Origin: JADLGL01 sp050184415
GTDB taxonomy: Bacteria > Pseudomonadota > Alphaproteobacteria > Rhizobiales > Kaistiaceae
Direction of reading: 5' to 3'
Assembly (NCBI GenBank): GCA_050184415.1
Contig: JBFXAJ010000017.1
Coordinates: 14,523-78,522 of the forward strand
DNA: 64,000 nt
In this document: positions 1-9,969 of the stretch, one piece after another
How the letters are laid out: each line of letters begins with the position of its first letter
Numbering within the stretch: the first letter of the stretch is position 1
Notes under the pieces: generated by a model
Database searches by the model: none
What the model was told of the DNA's origin: nothing
Seen by the model: the letters and a program-made list of their open reading frames with translations, nothing else
Program-made: the position numbers and the translations under genes

Positions 1-1520
1 AAATCCGGCAGCGATTCCATGTAGCTGTGCGACAGCCGGTTGCCGTGGAGGAGCTGCTGCCACTGGCGGACCATGCCCATGTACTGGTTGTTGAGGATGA
101 AGATCTTGATCGGGAGGTCGTGCTGCACCGCAGCCGACATCTCCTGCATCGTCATCAGCACCGACGCATCGCCCGCGATGTCGATGACGAGCGCGCCGGG
201 ATGGGCGGCCTGGACGCCGAGCGCCGCCGGGAGGCCGTAGCCCATCGTCCCGAGGCCGCCGGAGGTCATCCAGTGGTTCGGCTCCTCGAAATGGAAATAT
301 TGCGCGGCCCACATCTGGTGCTGGCCGACCTCGGTGGTCACGTAGGTCTCGCGGCCTTGCGTTGCCGCGTAGAGCCGCTCGACGGCGAACTGCGGCATGA
401 TGATGTCGCGGCTGTTCTTGTAGGCGAGGCTCTTCCGCGCCCGCCATTTTTCGATCTGCTGCCACCACGCCTTGAGCGCCGCCTTGTCGACCTTGGCGTT
501 GGTCTGGTCCCAGAGGTCGAGCATGTCGCGGAGCACGCTGCCGACGTCGCCGACGATGGCGATGTCGACATGGACGTTCTTGTTGATCGACGACGGGTCG
601 ATGTCGACGTGGATCTTCTTGCTGCCGGGCGAAAAGGCGTTGAGGCGGCCGGTGATGCGGTCGTCGAAGCGCGCGCCGAGATTGATCATGACGTCGCAGT
701 CATGCATCGCGTTGTTGGCTTCGTAGGTGCCGTGCATGCCGAGCATGCCGAGCCATTGCGGGTCCGACGCCGGGTAGGAGCCGAGACCCATCAGCGTGGT
801 CGTGATCGGGAAGCCGGTCTTGCGGACGAACTCGCGGAGGAGGCGCGACGCCTCGGGGCCGGAATTGATGATACCGCCGCCGGTATAGAAGACCGGCCGC
901 TTGGCCGACGCGATCAGCTCGACCGCGGCGCGGATCCTGGCGTCGTCACCCTTCACACGCGGCTTGTAGGTCTTGTGGCCGATCTCGGACGGGCCGGTAT
1001 AGACGCCGGTCGCGAACTGGATGTCCTTCGGGATGTCGACGACGACCGGGCCGGGGCGGCCATGGGTGGCGACGTAGAACGCCTCGTGGAGGATGCGGGC
1101 AAGGTCGTTCACGTCCTTCACCAGCCAATTGTGCTTGGTGCAGGGGCGGGTGATGCCGACCGTGTCGCATTCCTGGAAGGCGTCCGAGCCGATCAGGTGG
1201 GTCGCGACCTGGCCGGTGATACAGACGAGCGGGATGGAGTCGAGGAGCGCGTCGGTGAGGGCCGTGACCATGTTGGTCGCGCCCGGGCCGGAGGTGACGA
1301 GCGCAACGCCGGGCTTGCCGGTCGAGCGGGCGTAGCCCTCGGCGGCGTGGCCGGCGCCCTGCTCGTGGCGGACCAGGATGTGGCGGATGCGGTCCTGCTG
1401 GAAGATCGCGTCGTAGATCGGGAGCACCGCGCCGCCGGGATAGCCGAAGACGTCGGTCACGCCATGGTCGGCAAAGGCGGCAAGGACCATCTCCGCCCCG
1501 GTCATCAGTCGCTGTTCCAT
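1..1520 (-). CDS. ilvB: Acetolactate synthase large subunit (partial, 3' end outside window)
   Basis: This ThDP enzyme condenses two pyruvates, or pyruvate and 2-oxobutyrate, in the first common step of branched-chain amino acid synthesis. The minus-strand frame begins at the ATG at 1520 (MEQRLMTGAEM) and stays open to the window edge, about 506 residues of a protein usually near 590. Visible features are the ThDP-activating Glu at about residue 53 in VRHEQGAGHAAEGYA, the GDAS...NNQYMGM cofactor loop near residues 440-480, and the FAD-region motif VTSGPGATN. A leader peptide and terminator upstream indicate attenuation control. The regulatory subunit ilvN is expected beyond the left edge. Identification is secure. 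Confidence 0.97.
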   Translation of the reverse strand, partial: MEQRLMTGAEMVLAAFADHGVTDVFGYPGGAVLPIYDAIFQQDRIRHILVRHEQGAGHAAEGYARSTGKPGVALVTSGPGATNMVTALTDALLDSIPLVCITGQVATHLIGSDAFQECDTVGITRPCTKHNWLVKDVNDLARILHEAFYVATHGRPGPVVVDIPKDIQFATGVYTGPSEIGHKTYKPRVKGDDARIRAAVELIASAKRPVFYTGGGIINSGPEASRLLREFVRKTGFPITTTLMGLGSYPASDPQWLGMLGMHGTYEANNAMHDCDVMINLGARFDDRITGRLNAFSPGSKKIHVDIDPSSINKNVHVDIAIVGDVGSVLRDMLDLWDQTNAKVDKAALKAWWQQIEKWRARKSLAYKNSRDIIMPQFAVERLYAATQGRETYVTTEVGQHQMWAAQYFHFEEPNHWMTSGGLGTMGYGLPAALGVQAAHPGALVIDIAGDASVLMTMQEMSAAVQHDLPIKIFILNNQYMGMVRQWQQLLHGNRLSHSYMESLPD

Positions 1521-1556
1521 CTCACGCTCCAAATTTCGACCCGCATCGCCGGCAAC

Positions 1557-1578
1557 AAAAAAGGGCCGTAAGGCCCTT
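1557..1578 (-). terminator. Intrinsic terminator of the ilvB attenuator
   Basis: Read on the minus strand, a 7-bp stem AAGGGCC/GGCCCTT with a 4-base loop is followed by a run of T. It lies about 40 bases before the ilvB ATG and just after a leader peptide ORF. A terminator at this place is best read as the terminator arm of a transcription attenuator. A second, longer inverted repeat (AGCGCACC/GGTGCGCT, 1586-1632) lies upstream and overlaps the end of the leader peptide, as a pause or protector stem would. Confidence 0.8.
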
Positions 1579-1609
1579 CGGTTTCAGCGCACCACCCTAC
1601 GCGACGGCT

Positions 1610-1657
1610 CTAAGCCATCGTGGCGGTGCGCTCCGATACTACGAGAATTCGCTTCAC
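1610..1657 (-). CDS. ilvB leader peptide (15 aa)
   Basis: A GTG-initiated mini-ORF encodes MKRILVVSERTATMA. It has an Ile-Leu-Val-Val run (ATT CTC GTA GTA) at codons 4-7, the three amino acids made by the pathway downstream. A GGAAG ribosome-binding site lies 6 bases before the GTG. The ORF ends inside the inverted repeat that precedes the terminator. Position, codon content and the following terminator match ribosome-mediated attenuation as in other ilv operons. The peptide is too short for standard gene callers. Confidence 0.75.
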   Translation of the reverse strand: MKRILVVSERTATMA

Positions 1658-1690
1658 GGATGTCTTCCGGGCTCTCGAAAACGAGCGGCG

Positions 1691-1719
1691 AACATAGTCT
1701 CGCGATAAAGGTGGGTCAA
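1691..1719 (-). promoter_or_regulatory. Predicted sigma70 promoter of the ilvB leader
   Basis: On the minus strand, TTGACC (1719-1714) and TATGTT (1696-1691) are separated by exactly 17 bases. The -10 box lies about 34 bases before the leader peptide GTG. The promoter starts immediately after the miaA stop codon at 1734, so ilvB can be transcribed independently of miaA. This is a sequence match only. Confidence 0.6.
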
Positions 1720-1733
1720 GAAGAGCCGCGATT

Positions 1734-2654
1734 TCAAGGATCAGTGATTTCGCCGGGCAAGACGTGGACAACGGCTGCAGGCACGAAGCGCCATCCCGTC
1801 ATCTGGTGCCGGAACCAGGTGACCTGGCGCTTGGCATATTGGCGCGTCTCGGCCTGCGCGCGGGCGATCGTCTCGTCGAGGCTGATCTCGTCCCGGAGAT
1901 AAGCGAGGAGGGGGCGGAGGCCGATCGCTTTCATCGCAGGGAGGTTGGGGTCGAGGCCGAGGCTCGCGATGGCGCGGGCCTCGTCGAGCCCGTCTTCATC
2001 GACCATCGCGCGGAAGCGCGCGTCGATCCGGCGGTGGAGCTCGGCGCGGTCCGGCATCAGGACGATCCGGTCGGCGGCCGCCGCCTCGATCAGGGGTCGC
2101 GCGGCGCCGGCCTGCCACTCGGGAAGGGGGCGGCCGGTCGCTTCCAGCACCTCCAGAGCGCGGAGGATGCGGGCGCGATCGCTCGGGCGGAGCCGCTCGG
2201 CCTCGGTCGGCGAGCGCGCGGCGAGTTCGCGGTGGAGCTCCGCGGTCGGTCGCCCCGCGGAGCGCTCGGCGAGCGCCGTTCGGATTTCCGCAGGGATGGG
2301 CGGAACCTCCGCGAGACCTTCCGTCAGGGCACGGAAATAGAGACCCGTGCCGCCCACGATGATCGGCCGAAGGCCCTTCTCCTTGGCTACCTGGAGAACG
2401 TCCGCGACGTCCGTCACCCACCGCCCGACCGAGTAGCGGTCCGACGGCGGGACATGGCCGTACAGCCGGTGTGGAAATTCGGCTTCTTCCTCGGCAGTTG
2501 GCCGCGCGGTCAGGATGCGGAGGCCGTCATAGACCTGCATCGAATCGGCATTCACGATGATGCTCGGCCGCTCCTCCGCGAGCGTCCGCGCCAGCGCCGA
2601 TTTGCCCGATGCGGTCGGGCCGGCGATTAGGACGGGCCGATCCGGCTGGCTCAT
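1734..2654 (-). CDS. miaA: tRNA dimethylallyltransferase
   Basis: MiaA transfers a dimethylallyl group to A37 of tRNAs that read UNN codons. The protein shows the P-loop GPTASGKSALA near residues 12-22, NADSMQVYDGLRILTARP, and GGTGLYFRALTEGLA, all hallmarks of the family. At 306 aa it has the usual length. An upstream in-frame GTG at 2708 would add 18 residues without similarity to the family, so the internal ATG (MSQPDRPVLIAG) was chosen. It is transcribed away from serB, as in other Rhizobiales, and is followed directly by the ilvB promoter. Confidence 0.95.
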   Translation of the reverse strand: MSQPDRPVLIAGPTASGKSALARTLAEERPSIIVNADSMQVYDGLRILTARPTAEEEAEFPHRLYGHVPPSDRYSVGRWVTDVADVLQVAKEKGLRPIIVGGTGLYFRALTEGLAEVPPIPAEIRTALAERSAGRPTAELHRELAARSPTEAERLRPSDRARILRALEVLEATGRPLPEWQAGAARPLIEAAAADRIVLMPDRAELHRRIDARFRAMVDEDGLDEARAIASLGLDPNLPAMKAIGLRPLLAYLRDEISLDETIARAQAETRQYAKRQVTWFRHQMTGWRFVPAAVVHVLPGEITDP

Positions 2655-2803
2655 TCGCTGCTTGAGGTCCGACACACAATCGTCGTCCGAATAAGGCAAA
2701 CGGACCACGAAACCGCACGCTTGGGGTCCATGCTCCGGACCCCTACATTGGACGGACCGACGGTCCGGCCGCTATACGGCGGTCGTCATTTCACCGCCAG
2801 CGT

Positions 2804-3699
<896 letters not shown>

Positions 3700-3703
<4 letters not shown>

Positions 3704-4266
3704 TCCCGATCCTCACCGAGCGGCTGATCCTGCGGGACTGGCGCCCGGAGGATCGGCCCGCCTTCGCGGCCATGAACGCCGACCCGAGGGTGATGCACTT
3801 CCTGCGCGGCCCGATGAGCGCCGCCGACGCGGATTCGATGATCGACCGCTTCACCGCGGAAATCGTGCGCGAAGGGCTCGGCATCTTCGCCGTCGAGGAG
3901 GCGGTGTCCGGGCGGCTGGTCGGCATGATCGGCCTTCACCGCATCCGCCCGTCCATTCCGATCGCGCCGGCGGTCGAGGTCGCATGGCGCCTCGCCGCCG
4001 ACACCTGGGGCCAGGGCTATGCGAGCGAGGGCGCGCGGGCGTGCCTTGCCTTCGGCTTTGACGAGATCGGCCTCCCCGAGATCGTGGCCTACGCGACGGC
4101 GCCGCACGCGGCCTCGCGCCGCGTCATGGAGAAGATCGGCCTCCGGCGTAGCGCGGCGGACGATTTCGATCATCCGGAGTTGCCGATGGACGACCCGTTC
4201 CGGCGTCATGTGGTGTACCGGCTGAGGGCCGAGGACTGGCGCGGGGATCAGCCGGGCAGGGGTTAG
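3700..4266 (+). CDS. GNAT-family N-acetyltransferase
   Basis: This 188-aa protein begins at a GTG overlapping the serB stop. It opens with ILTERLILRDWRPEDRPAF, the typical start of RimJ/RimL-type GNAT proteins, then has a beta-strand region with GMIGLHRI, an acetyl-CoA loop (WGQGYASEGARACLAFGFDEIGL) and the closing strand with SRRVMEKIGL. These are the motifs of acetyl-CoA-dependent N-acetyltransferases. The acceptor, a ribosomal protein or a small molecule, cannot be read from the sequence. It likely shares the serB transcript. Confidence 0.85.
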
Positions 4267-4337
4267 CCGCGCCGCAAAGCCCCTAGACTAGCGGCGGTCT
4301 CCACCTCCCTCCTAGGAGACCCTTGCGCAACGCCGGG

Positions 4338-4500
4338 ACGGATCGAGTGACCACCTCTCCCCGGCGGGGAGAGGTCGAGCCGTCGCGCAAGCGACGGATC
4401 GAGTGAGGGGGATCCAACCTCGAGGTCTGTTCCCCCTCACCCGGATCGATCCGCTTCGCGTTTCGATCCGACCTCTCCCCGGCGGGGAGAGGTGAAGGGG
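4338..4500. repeat. Intergenic palindromic repeat between convergent genes
   Basis: Two copies of the palindrome ACCTCTCCCC-GGC-GGGGAGAGGT (4353-4375 and 4471-4493) flank an imperfect inverted repeat containing GAGTGAGGGGGA and TCCCCCTCAC. The whole block can fold into a long cruciform. It sits between the ends of the GNAT gene and degP and may serve as a bidirectional terminator. It resembles the abundant REP-like elements of alphaproteobacterial genomes. A related block lies near 61.6 kb. Confidence 0.8.
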
Positions 4501-4525
4501 GCCGTGCCCTCTGGCATTGCTTGGC

Positions 4526-6043
4526 CTACGGCCCGACCCGAACCCACTCGAAGCGGGTCGTGCCCATCGGGTCGGAGAGGAGCAGCAGCACCACGTTGCG
4601 GTCGCCGGATTGCGCCTCGGCGAGCCGTGCGTTCACGTCCGTCTCGTCCGCGACGGGCGGCAGCAGCGGGTCGGGGCCGACTTCGATGATGATCTCGCCC
4701 GCCACGATGCCGCGCTCGTCCGCAAAGCTTCCCGGAGCCACGGCGGTGATAACGACGCCGACGTCGATGGCGGCGGCGATGTCGAATTCCCGACGGGCCT
4801 CGGGCGAGATCGGTGCGAGCGTGAGGCCGAGGTCGCGGGCCGACAGCGGCATGCGTTCCACCGCGGGCGTCTCGGGCGCCGCGGGCGGGCCGTCGGTGAC
4901 GATCGCGCCGGGCTCGGGAGCGACCTCCTGGATGGTGACGGTCACGGTCTGCTCCTCGCCGCCGCGGATGAAGGTGATCGGCAGCTCGGCGCCGACATCG
5001 GTATTGGCGACGATCAGCGGCAGGTCGCGCATCTCGATCACGTCGCGGTTGCCGAGACGGACGATGATGTCGCCGACCTGAAGGCCGACCTCCTCGGCCG
5101 GCGTGCCCTCGAAGGTCTGCACCACAAGCGCCCCGCGGGCCTGGGTAAGGCCGAAGCCTTCGGCAATGCCGGGCGTGATCTCCTGGATCCGCACGCCGAT
5201 GCGGCCGCGCCGGACGGCGCCGAATTCGACGATCTGGCTGACCACCCGGGCCACCATCGCCGACGGCACGGCGAAGGCGACGCCGGCCGACGCCCCGGTC
5301 TCGGAGAAGATGGCCGTATTCACCCCGATGACCTCGCCGGCGAGATTGAACAGCGGACCGCCCGAATTGCCGGTGTTGATGGCGGTGTCGGTCTGCAGAT
5401 AGTCGTCGAGCGGGCCGGCATTGAGGTCGCGGTTGCGGGCGGAGATGATGCCCAGCGTGACGCTGCCGCCGAGGCCGAACGGGTTGCCGATCGCGATCAC
5501 CCAGTCGCCGATGCGCAGGGCCTCGGAGTCGCCGAACGGCACCGCGACAAGCGGAGCCGGCGGCTCGACGCGGAGCACGGCGATGTCGGTCTGCGGATCG
5601 GTGCCGATGATGGTCGCGGCAAGGCGCGTGCCGTCATGGAACGTGGCCCAGATCTCGTCCGCGCCCTCGATGACGTGGACGTTGGTGACGATGACCCCGG
5701 ACGGATCGATCACGAAGCCCGAGCCGAGGCCTTGGATGCGCTGGAGCGGCTCGCCATTGCCGCCGAAGAGGTCCTGGAACGGGAAGTTCTCCGGCAGATT
5801 GGCGGGGTCGTTGATCGCAAGGGTCTGCGAGACCGAGATGTTGACGACCGCGTCGAGGAGCGGCGCCGCGATGTCGGCGACCGAGATCGGGACGAGCTGC
5901 GGCGCGGTCGGAACCGGCGCCGGGTCGGCCGCGGGTGCCGGCTGTGCGTTTCCGGGCGGGGCGAGCATCAGGGCCGAGGAGACGGCGAGCGCTGCGGCGA
6001 AGGCGAAGCGGCGAAGCCGCCTGACTGCGCGACGAACCTGCAT
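4526..6043 (-). CDS. degP: DegP/HtrA-type periplasmic serine protease with two PDZ domains
   Basis: This Do-family protease degrades or refolds damaged envelope proteins. A signal peptide (residues 1-33, ending GNAQ) is followed by a trypsin-like domain with triad His123 (TNVHVI), Asp153 (DIAVLRV) and Ser227 (TGNSGGP). PDZ1 starts near GRIGVRIQ and PDZ2 near LGLTLAP. The start at 6043 was chosen because GGAGG lies 6 bases before it; an ATG 4 codons upstream has no ribosome site. It follows hflK and hflC on the same strand, the usual Rhizobiales order. The gap to hflC (128 bases) suggests its own promoter or readthrough. Confidence 0.93.
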   Translation of the reverse strand: MQVRRAVRRLRRFAFAAALAVSSALMLAPPGNAQPAPAADPAPVPTAPQLVPISVADIAAPLLDAVVNISVSQTLAINDPANLPENFPFQDLFGGNGEPLQRIQGLGSGFVIDPSGVIVTNVHVIEGADEIWATFHDGTRLAATIIGTDPQTDIAVLRVEPPAPLVAVPFGDSEALRIGDWVIAIGNPFGLGGSVTLGIISARNRDLNAGPLDDYLQTDTAINTGNSGGPLFNLAGEVIGVNTAIFSETGASAGVAFAVPSAMVARVVSQIVEFGAVRRGRIGVRIQEITPGIAEGFGLTQARGALVVQTFEGTPAEEVGLQVGDIIVRLGNRDVIEMRDLPLIVANTDVGAELPITFIRGGEEQTVTVTIQEVAPEPGAIVTDGPPAAPETPAVERMPLSARDLGLTLAPISPEARREFDIAAAIDVGVVITAVAPGSFADERGIVAGEIIIEVGPDPLLPPVADETDVNARLAEAQSGDRNVVLLLLSDPMGTTRFEWVRVGP

Positions 6044-6171
6044 GAAGTCCTCCATCCCCTCGCCGGAGGAGGACCATACAGCGGGCGGGGCTATGGGCGT
6101 CAGCCCAAAGCAGGAGTGACGAAGAGTTTATCCCAAGGCCCGGCGAACCGGGCCCTGGGATGCGGTTCGGC

Positions 6172-7305
6172 CTACGGCCCGGCGGGCGCCGGGGCAGGGA
6201 CGGCCTCGGGAGCGGGCGTGGGCGCGGGCACGGCTTCGCGGGCCGGAGCGGGCGTTGGCTCCGGCGCCTGAGGCGTCGGCAGCGCCGGATCGGGCAGCGG
6301 CGCAAGCAGCTCGGGCGGGAGGCCCGGCATGGCCGGATCGAGCGGCACGGCACCCGGTTCCACTTCCGGCACCTCGACCTCGGGCACCTCGACCGGCGGC
6401 AGCACCAGGTCCTGCTCGGCCGCGCCGGGGATCGGCGCGAACTGGTTGAAGAACCGGAAGAACGCCGAGTCGGGCGCGAGGACCATCGTCGTCGTCGTTG
6501 GCGTGAGACCCTCCTGGTAGGCGATCATCGACCGGTAGAAGGAGAAGAAGTCCGGGTCGAGCCCATAGGCCTCGGCAAAGATGCGGTTGGCCTGGGCGTC
6601 GCCATCGCCTCGGATGGTCTCCGACTGCTGGTTGGCGACCGCGATCGTCCGCGTGACGGTCGCGTCGGCGACGGCGACGGTGGTGCGATACTGCTCTTCG
6701 CCTTCGGCGCGGATCTGCGCGGCCTGGGTCTGCCAGAGCGTGCGCATGCGCTGGAAGACCGATTCACGGATCGCATCCGGCAGGTCCGCACGCCGGATCC
6801 GGACGTCGACAACCGAGACGCCGAGCTCCGCTGCCTGTGCGTTCACCTGCGTAGTGATCTGCGCCATCAGGGCCGACCGGTCCTGCGACACCGTCGCCTG
6901 GAAGTTCGACGGCGCCAGCACGTTCCGGATCGTCGAGGACAGGATGTCCGACAGTCGCGAATTGGCGACCCCGAGGTTGCCGCTGCTCGTGCTGGTATAG
7001 AACTGCAGCGGATCCTCGATGCGGTACCGGGCGAACGCGTCGACGACGAGGCGGCCATCCTGGTTCGCGAATTCGACGGCGGGCGAGTTGATGTCGAGGA
7101 GCCGGCGTTCGATGAACACGACGTTGTCGATCAGCGGCACCTTGAAGTAGAGGCCTGGCTCCGACGTCACCGTCACCGGCTGGCCGAAGCGCAGCACGAT
7201 GGCGTTCTTGGTCGGATCGACGACATAGATGCTCGCAAGGGCGAGGATCGCCAAGACGACGAGGGCAACGAGCCCGCCGATGAGGGCAAAGCGACCGCGA
7301 GCCAT
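6172..7305 (-). CDS. hflC: HflC, subunit of the FtsH modulator complex
   Basis: HflC is a membrane-anchored SPFH/band-7 protein that with HflK forms a ring modulating the FtsH protease. One N-terminal membrane segment (residues 7-28) precedes YVVDPTKNAIVLRFGQPV and the band-7 domain. At 377 aa it is longer than usual because of a Pro/Ala-rich C-terminal tail of about 75 residues that looks unstructured. Its ATG overlaps the hflK stop by one base (TGATG), so the two are translationally coupled. Confidence 0.94.
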   Translation of the reverse strand: MARGRFALIGGLVALVVLAILALASIYVVDPTKNAIVLRFGQPVTVTSEPGLYFKVPLIDNVVFIERRLLDINSPAVEFANQDGRLVVDAFARYRIEDPLQFYTSTSSGNLGVANSRLSDILSSTIRNVLAPSNFQATVSQDRSALMAQITTQVNAQAAELGVSVVDVRIRRADLPDAIRESVFQRMRTLWQTQAAQIRAEGEEQYRTTVAVADATVTRTIAVANQQSETIRGDGDAQANRIFAEAYGLDPDFFSFYRSMIAYQEGLTPTTTTMVLAPDSAFFRFFNQFAPIPGAAEQDLVLPPVEVPEVEVPEVEPGAVPLDPAMPGLPPELLAPLPDPALPTPQAPEPTPAPAREAVPAPTPAPEAVPAPAPAGP

Positions 7306-8453
7306 CAGCGCGCTCCTCCTGGCACGAGCTGCTGCAGCGGGAGGTAGGGCAAGAGGTTGCCGCCCCCCTCAGGCACGATCAGCTTCTGGGTGCTGGCGAG
7401 GATGCCGCCGATCGTCTCGAGATACATGCGCTCGCGGATGACGGCAGGCGCCTCGCGATAGGTGGCGTAGACCTGCAGGAAGCGATCGGCCTGGCCACGC
7501 GCTTCCGCGATCGTCTGGTCGCGATAGGCGTTGGCCGCCTCCACGATCCGCGCGGCTTCGCCGCGGGCTTCTGGGACGACCCGGTTGGCATAGGCGATCG
7601 CCTCGTTCTGACGGGCGACCCGGTTCTGGCCCGCGGTGTCGATGTCGCGGTAGTCGGCGATGACTTCCTGTGGCGGGTCCACCTTCAGGATCTGGATGTC
7701 GGTGATGTTGATGCCGGCATTGTAGCCGTCGAGGATCTGCTGCGTGAGGTCGCGCGCCTCCTCGCCGATCTCGGCCCGGCGTTCGGTGACGAGGATCGGC
7801 GCGAGCTGCGACCGCCCGACCACCTCGCGCATGGCGCTTTCTGCCGCCGCCTTCACGGTCGGCTCCGGGTTCTGGAGGCTGAACAGGTAGGCCTGAGGGT
7901 TCGTGATGTCGACGCGCCAGAAGACCGAGTAAGCGATGTCGACGATGTTGCCCTCGGATGTGAGCATCAGACTCTCTTCCGGGACCTCGCGGAACTGCGT
8001 GCCGTCCGCGTTGGTGTAGGTGCGGCCGACCGTGACTTCGTTCAGTCGCTGTACCGACGGTGTGTAGACGGTCTCGATCGGGGCCGGCAGCCGGAAATTG
8101 AGGCCGGGCTGGGCGATGCGGTTCACTTCGCCAAAGCGGAGCACCACGCCCTGCTGGTCGGGCTCGACGCGGAAGGTGAAGAACGTGTAGCCGACGAAGC
8201 CGAGGACCACGATCGCGATCACGACGATCAGGAGCGGGCTCATCCCGAGGCCGCCGCCCTGGCCGCTGCCGCGCCGCGGAAACACGCGCCGGAGCCGGTC
8301 CTGGCTGCGCCGGAGGAGTTCTTCGAGATCGGGCGGAGAACCGCCGCCACCGCCACCGCTGCCGCCGTTGTTGCGGGGCCCCTGGCCCCACGGGCCGCCG
8401 GAGCCGCTGCCCCGCCAACCGCCGCCACCGCTCATCTCGTGCACCGTCGGCAT
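7305..8453 (-). CDS. hflK: HflK, subunit of the FtsH modulator complex
   Basis: HflK pairs with HflC in the HflKC complex around FtsH. A Gly-rich N-terminal stretch is followed by a transmembrane helix (LLIVVIAIVVLGFVGYTFF) and the band-7 domain with VEPDQQGVVLRFGEV. The start at 8453 (MPTVHEMSGG) has a GGAAGGA ribosome site just upstream, whereas the 17 residues before it have no HflK character. The product is 382 aa. It lies downstream of folA and forms a tight pair with hflC. Confidence 0.94.
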   Translation of the reverse strand: MPTVHEMSGGGGWRGSGSGGPWGQGPRNNGGSGGGGGGSPPDLEELLRRSQDRLRRVFPRRGSGQGGGLGMSPLLIVVIAIVVLGFVGYTFFTFRVEPDQQGVVLRFGEVNRIAQPGLNFRLPAPIETVYTPSVQRLNEVTVGRTYTNADGTQFREVPEESLMLTSEGNIVDIAYSVFWRVDITNPQAYLFSLQNPEPTVKAAAESAMREVVGRSQLAPILVTERRAEIGEEARDLTQQILDGYNAGINITDIQILKVDPPQEVIADYRDIDTAGQNRVARQNEAIAYANRVVPEARGEAARIVEAANAYRDQTIAEARGQADRFLQVYATYREAPAVIRERMYLETIGGILASTQKLIVPEGGGNLLPYLPLQQLVPGGAR

Positions 8454-8656
8454 TTCATTCCTTCCGTCAGCACCCGTGGTCTTTGACCCGCGAGCGCGAA
8501 GCATCTCAGTTTCGGGGAATGGCGCGCCTTATAGGGCAACGAACCCAGGCATCGCAAACACGGACACCGCCCGGCGGCCCGCTCTTCCTGCGCCCGGTCC
8601 GCGACAGCCGCGGTCCCTCCGATCCCCCGCAAAGGTGGGCTGCCACCTCCGGAACG

Positions 8657-9190
8657 TCAACGGCTCGTTGGCGGAGACCTTCGAAGATAGGTCACGAATT
8701 CGCTGTCGACGGTGTCGCGCTCGCCTGCCGGGACGAACTCGGCCGCGCCGGCGACCCAGATCGCGGGGTCGATGGCCGGGAACACGGTGTCGCCGGGCGG
8801 TTCGGCGTGGACGTGGGTGATGTGGAGCCGGTCGGCGATGTCGATCGTCGCCGCATAGATCTGTCCGCCGCCGCCGATGACGATCTCGTCGGCACCGAGC
8901 CTTTCGGCGCTCGCATGTGCAGCGGCGAGTGCCTCCTCGATGGTTGCCGCGACCGTCACGCCGGCCGTGTCGACCGGGCGGCTGGTAACCACGATATTGT
9001 CGCGGTCGACCAATGGCTTGCCGAGGCTTTCGAAAGTCGCGCGACCCATGATCACGGGCTTGCCGATCGTGAGGCGCTTGAAGCGGCGAAGGTCGGTCGA
9101 TAGCCGCCAAGGGATGCCGCCCGCCGCCCCGATCACCCCGTTCCGGGCGATCGCGGCAACGATGGCAATCGCGGGTCGATTGTCGCTCAT
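8657..9190 (-). CDS. folA: Dihydrofolate reductase
   Basis: FolA reduces dihydrofolate to tetrahydrofolate with NADPH. The 177-aa protein carries the family signature region: GVIGAAGGIPWRLSTDLRRF, with the Met20-loop Trp and acidic Asp position, then GKPVIMGRATFESLGKPL and the NADPH loop IGGGGQIYAATI. It begins the folA-hflK-hflC-degP run on the minus strand. thyA, its frequent upstream partner in related genomes, is not present here. Confidence 0.94.
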   Translation of the reverse strand: MSDNRPAIAIVAAIARNGVIGAAGGIPWRLSTDLRRFKRLTIGKPVIMGRATFESLGKPLVDRDNIVVTSRPVDTAGVTVAATIEEALAAAHASAERLGADEIVIGGGGQIYAATIDIADRLHITHVHAEPPGDTVFPAIDPAIWVAGAAEFVPAGERDTVDSEFVTYLRRSPPTSR

Positions 9191-9549
9191 GCGGTCGCGC
9201 CGATGGTGGAACGGAAGGACGTGGCCTTGGCGCTACTCTCTCTGCGTCGGTGTCGCGCTTCTTCCTTCTCCCCGCGTGCGCGAACCCTTGCATGGTTCGG
9301 CGCATCGTCGGAGACGGCCCACCAGCTCGCTCCTCCCCGGGCTTGACCCGGGGTCAAGCCCGGGGAGGAGGTCGTTGACAGGCCTATCCGCAACTGGTCC
9401 GCCATCGGGCCCGCCAGGCAACGCTCCCCGCTGAAGCGGGGCGAGGGAGCTTCCACCTTCATGGTTGCCGCTGCCGCAACACGCGCCGGAAGAGATGCCG
9501 CGCAGAATCGGATAGAGATGGGCGACCTCGCCACGAAGGGAAGCGCGCG
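9191..9549. other. Intergenic region with a 41-bp perfect palindrome
   Basis: No gene was found between folA and the next membrane protein gene, which are divergent. The main object is a perfect inverted repeat at 9330-9370 with 20-base arms around one central base; its core is CCCGGGCTTGACCC. Such CCGGG-CTTGACCC palindromes are dispersed in many alphaproteobacterial genomes. Promoters for the two divergent genes must lie here, but I could not assign boxes. Confidence 0.6.
9330..9370. repeat. Perfect 20-base-arm inverted repeat
   Basis: The left arm (9330-9349) and right arm (9351-9370) are exact reverse complements with a single G between them. It lies in the folA upstream region. It could extrude as a cruciform or form a very stable RNA hairpin in either transcript. 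Confidence 0.85.
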
Positions 9550-9969
9550 ATGTTCTACCACGATATCGTTCTCTTCTTTCACCTGATCGGCCTTGCCATG
9601 GGCCTTGGCATCGGCATCGCCAATATCCTGATCGCGCGGACCGCGATGGGTGCGGCAACGCCTGACGCTGCGAGCGCGCTGCGCGGGCTGCAGCCGATCC
9701 TCGCCCGGGTCTCGATGATCGGCCTCGTCATCCTGATCATCTCGGGCCTCCTCCTTCTTTTCAATCGCGGCTTCTCCGGCCTGTCCTTCTGGTTCTGGGT
9801 GAAGGCGGTCGCCGTGCTCGGCCTCATCTTCATCGCCTATCTCATGTTCCAGGCCCAGCAGGCCATCCGCGCCGGCGGTCCGCCGCCGCCGCAGATGCGG
9901 ATGTATGGCCCGGCAATGGGCCTCCTGACCCTTTTGATCGTCCTCTTCTCCGTCTTCGCCTTCCACTAA
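9550..9969 (+). CDS. Small integral membrane protein, about four helices
   Basis: This 139-aa protein is very hydrophobic. Helices fall at about residues 3-28, 50-72 (ILARVSMIGLVILIISGLLL), 80-102 and 115-137. It has short loops and a Pro-rich loop (GGPPPPQ) between the third and fourth helices. His11 lies in the first helix, as in some haem- or copper-associated membrane proteins, but no clear motif supports a function. GGGAAG precedes the ATG. The layout recalls DUF2269/CopD-like proteins; that is a guess. Confidence 0.7.
   Translation: MFYHDIVLFFHLIGLAMGLGIGIANILIARTAMGAATPDAASALRGLQPILARVSMIGLVILIISGLLLLFNRGFSGLSFWFWVKAVAVLGLIFIAYLMFQAQQAIRAGGPPPPQMRMYGPAMGLLTLLIVLFSVFAFH

Noticed and set aside
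27..1571. 514-aa plus-strand frame
   Set aside because: It is the antisense of ilvB; its protein is Arg/Asp-rich with no domain, as GC-rich shadows are.
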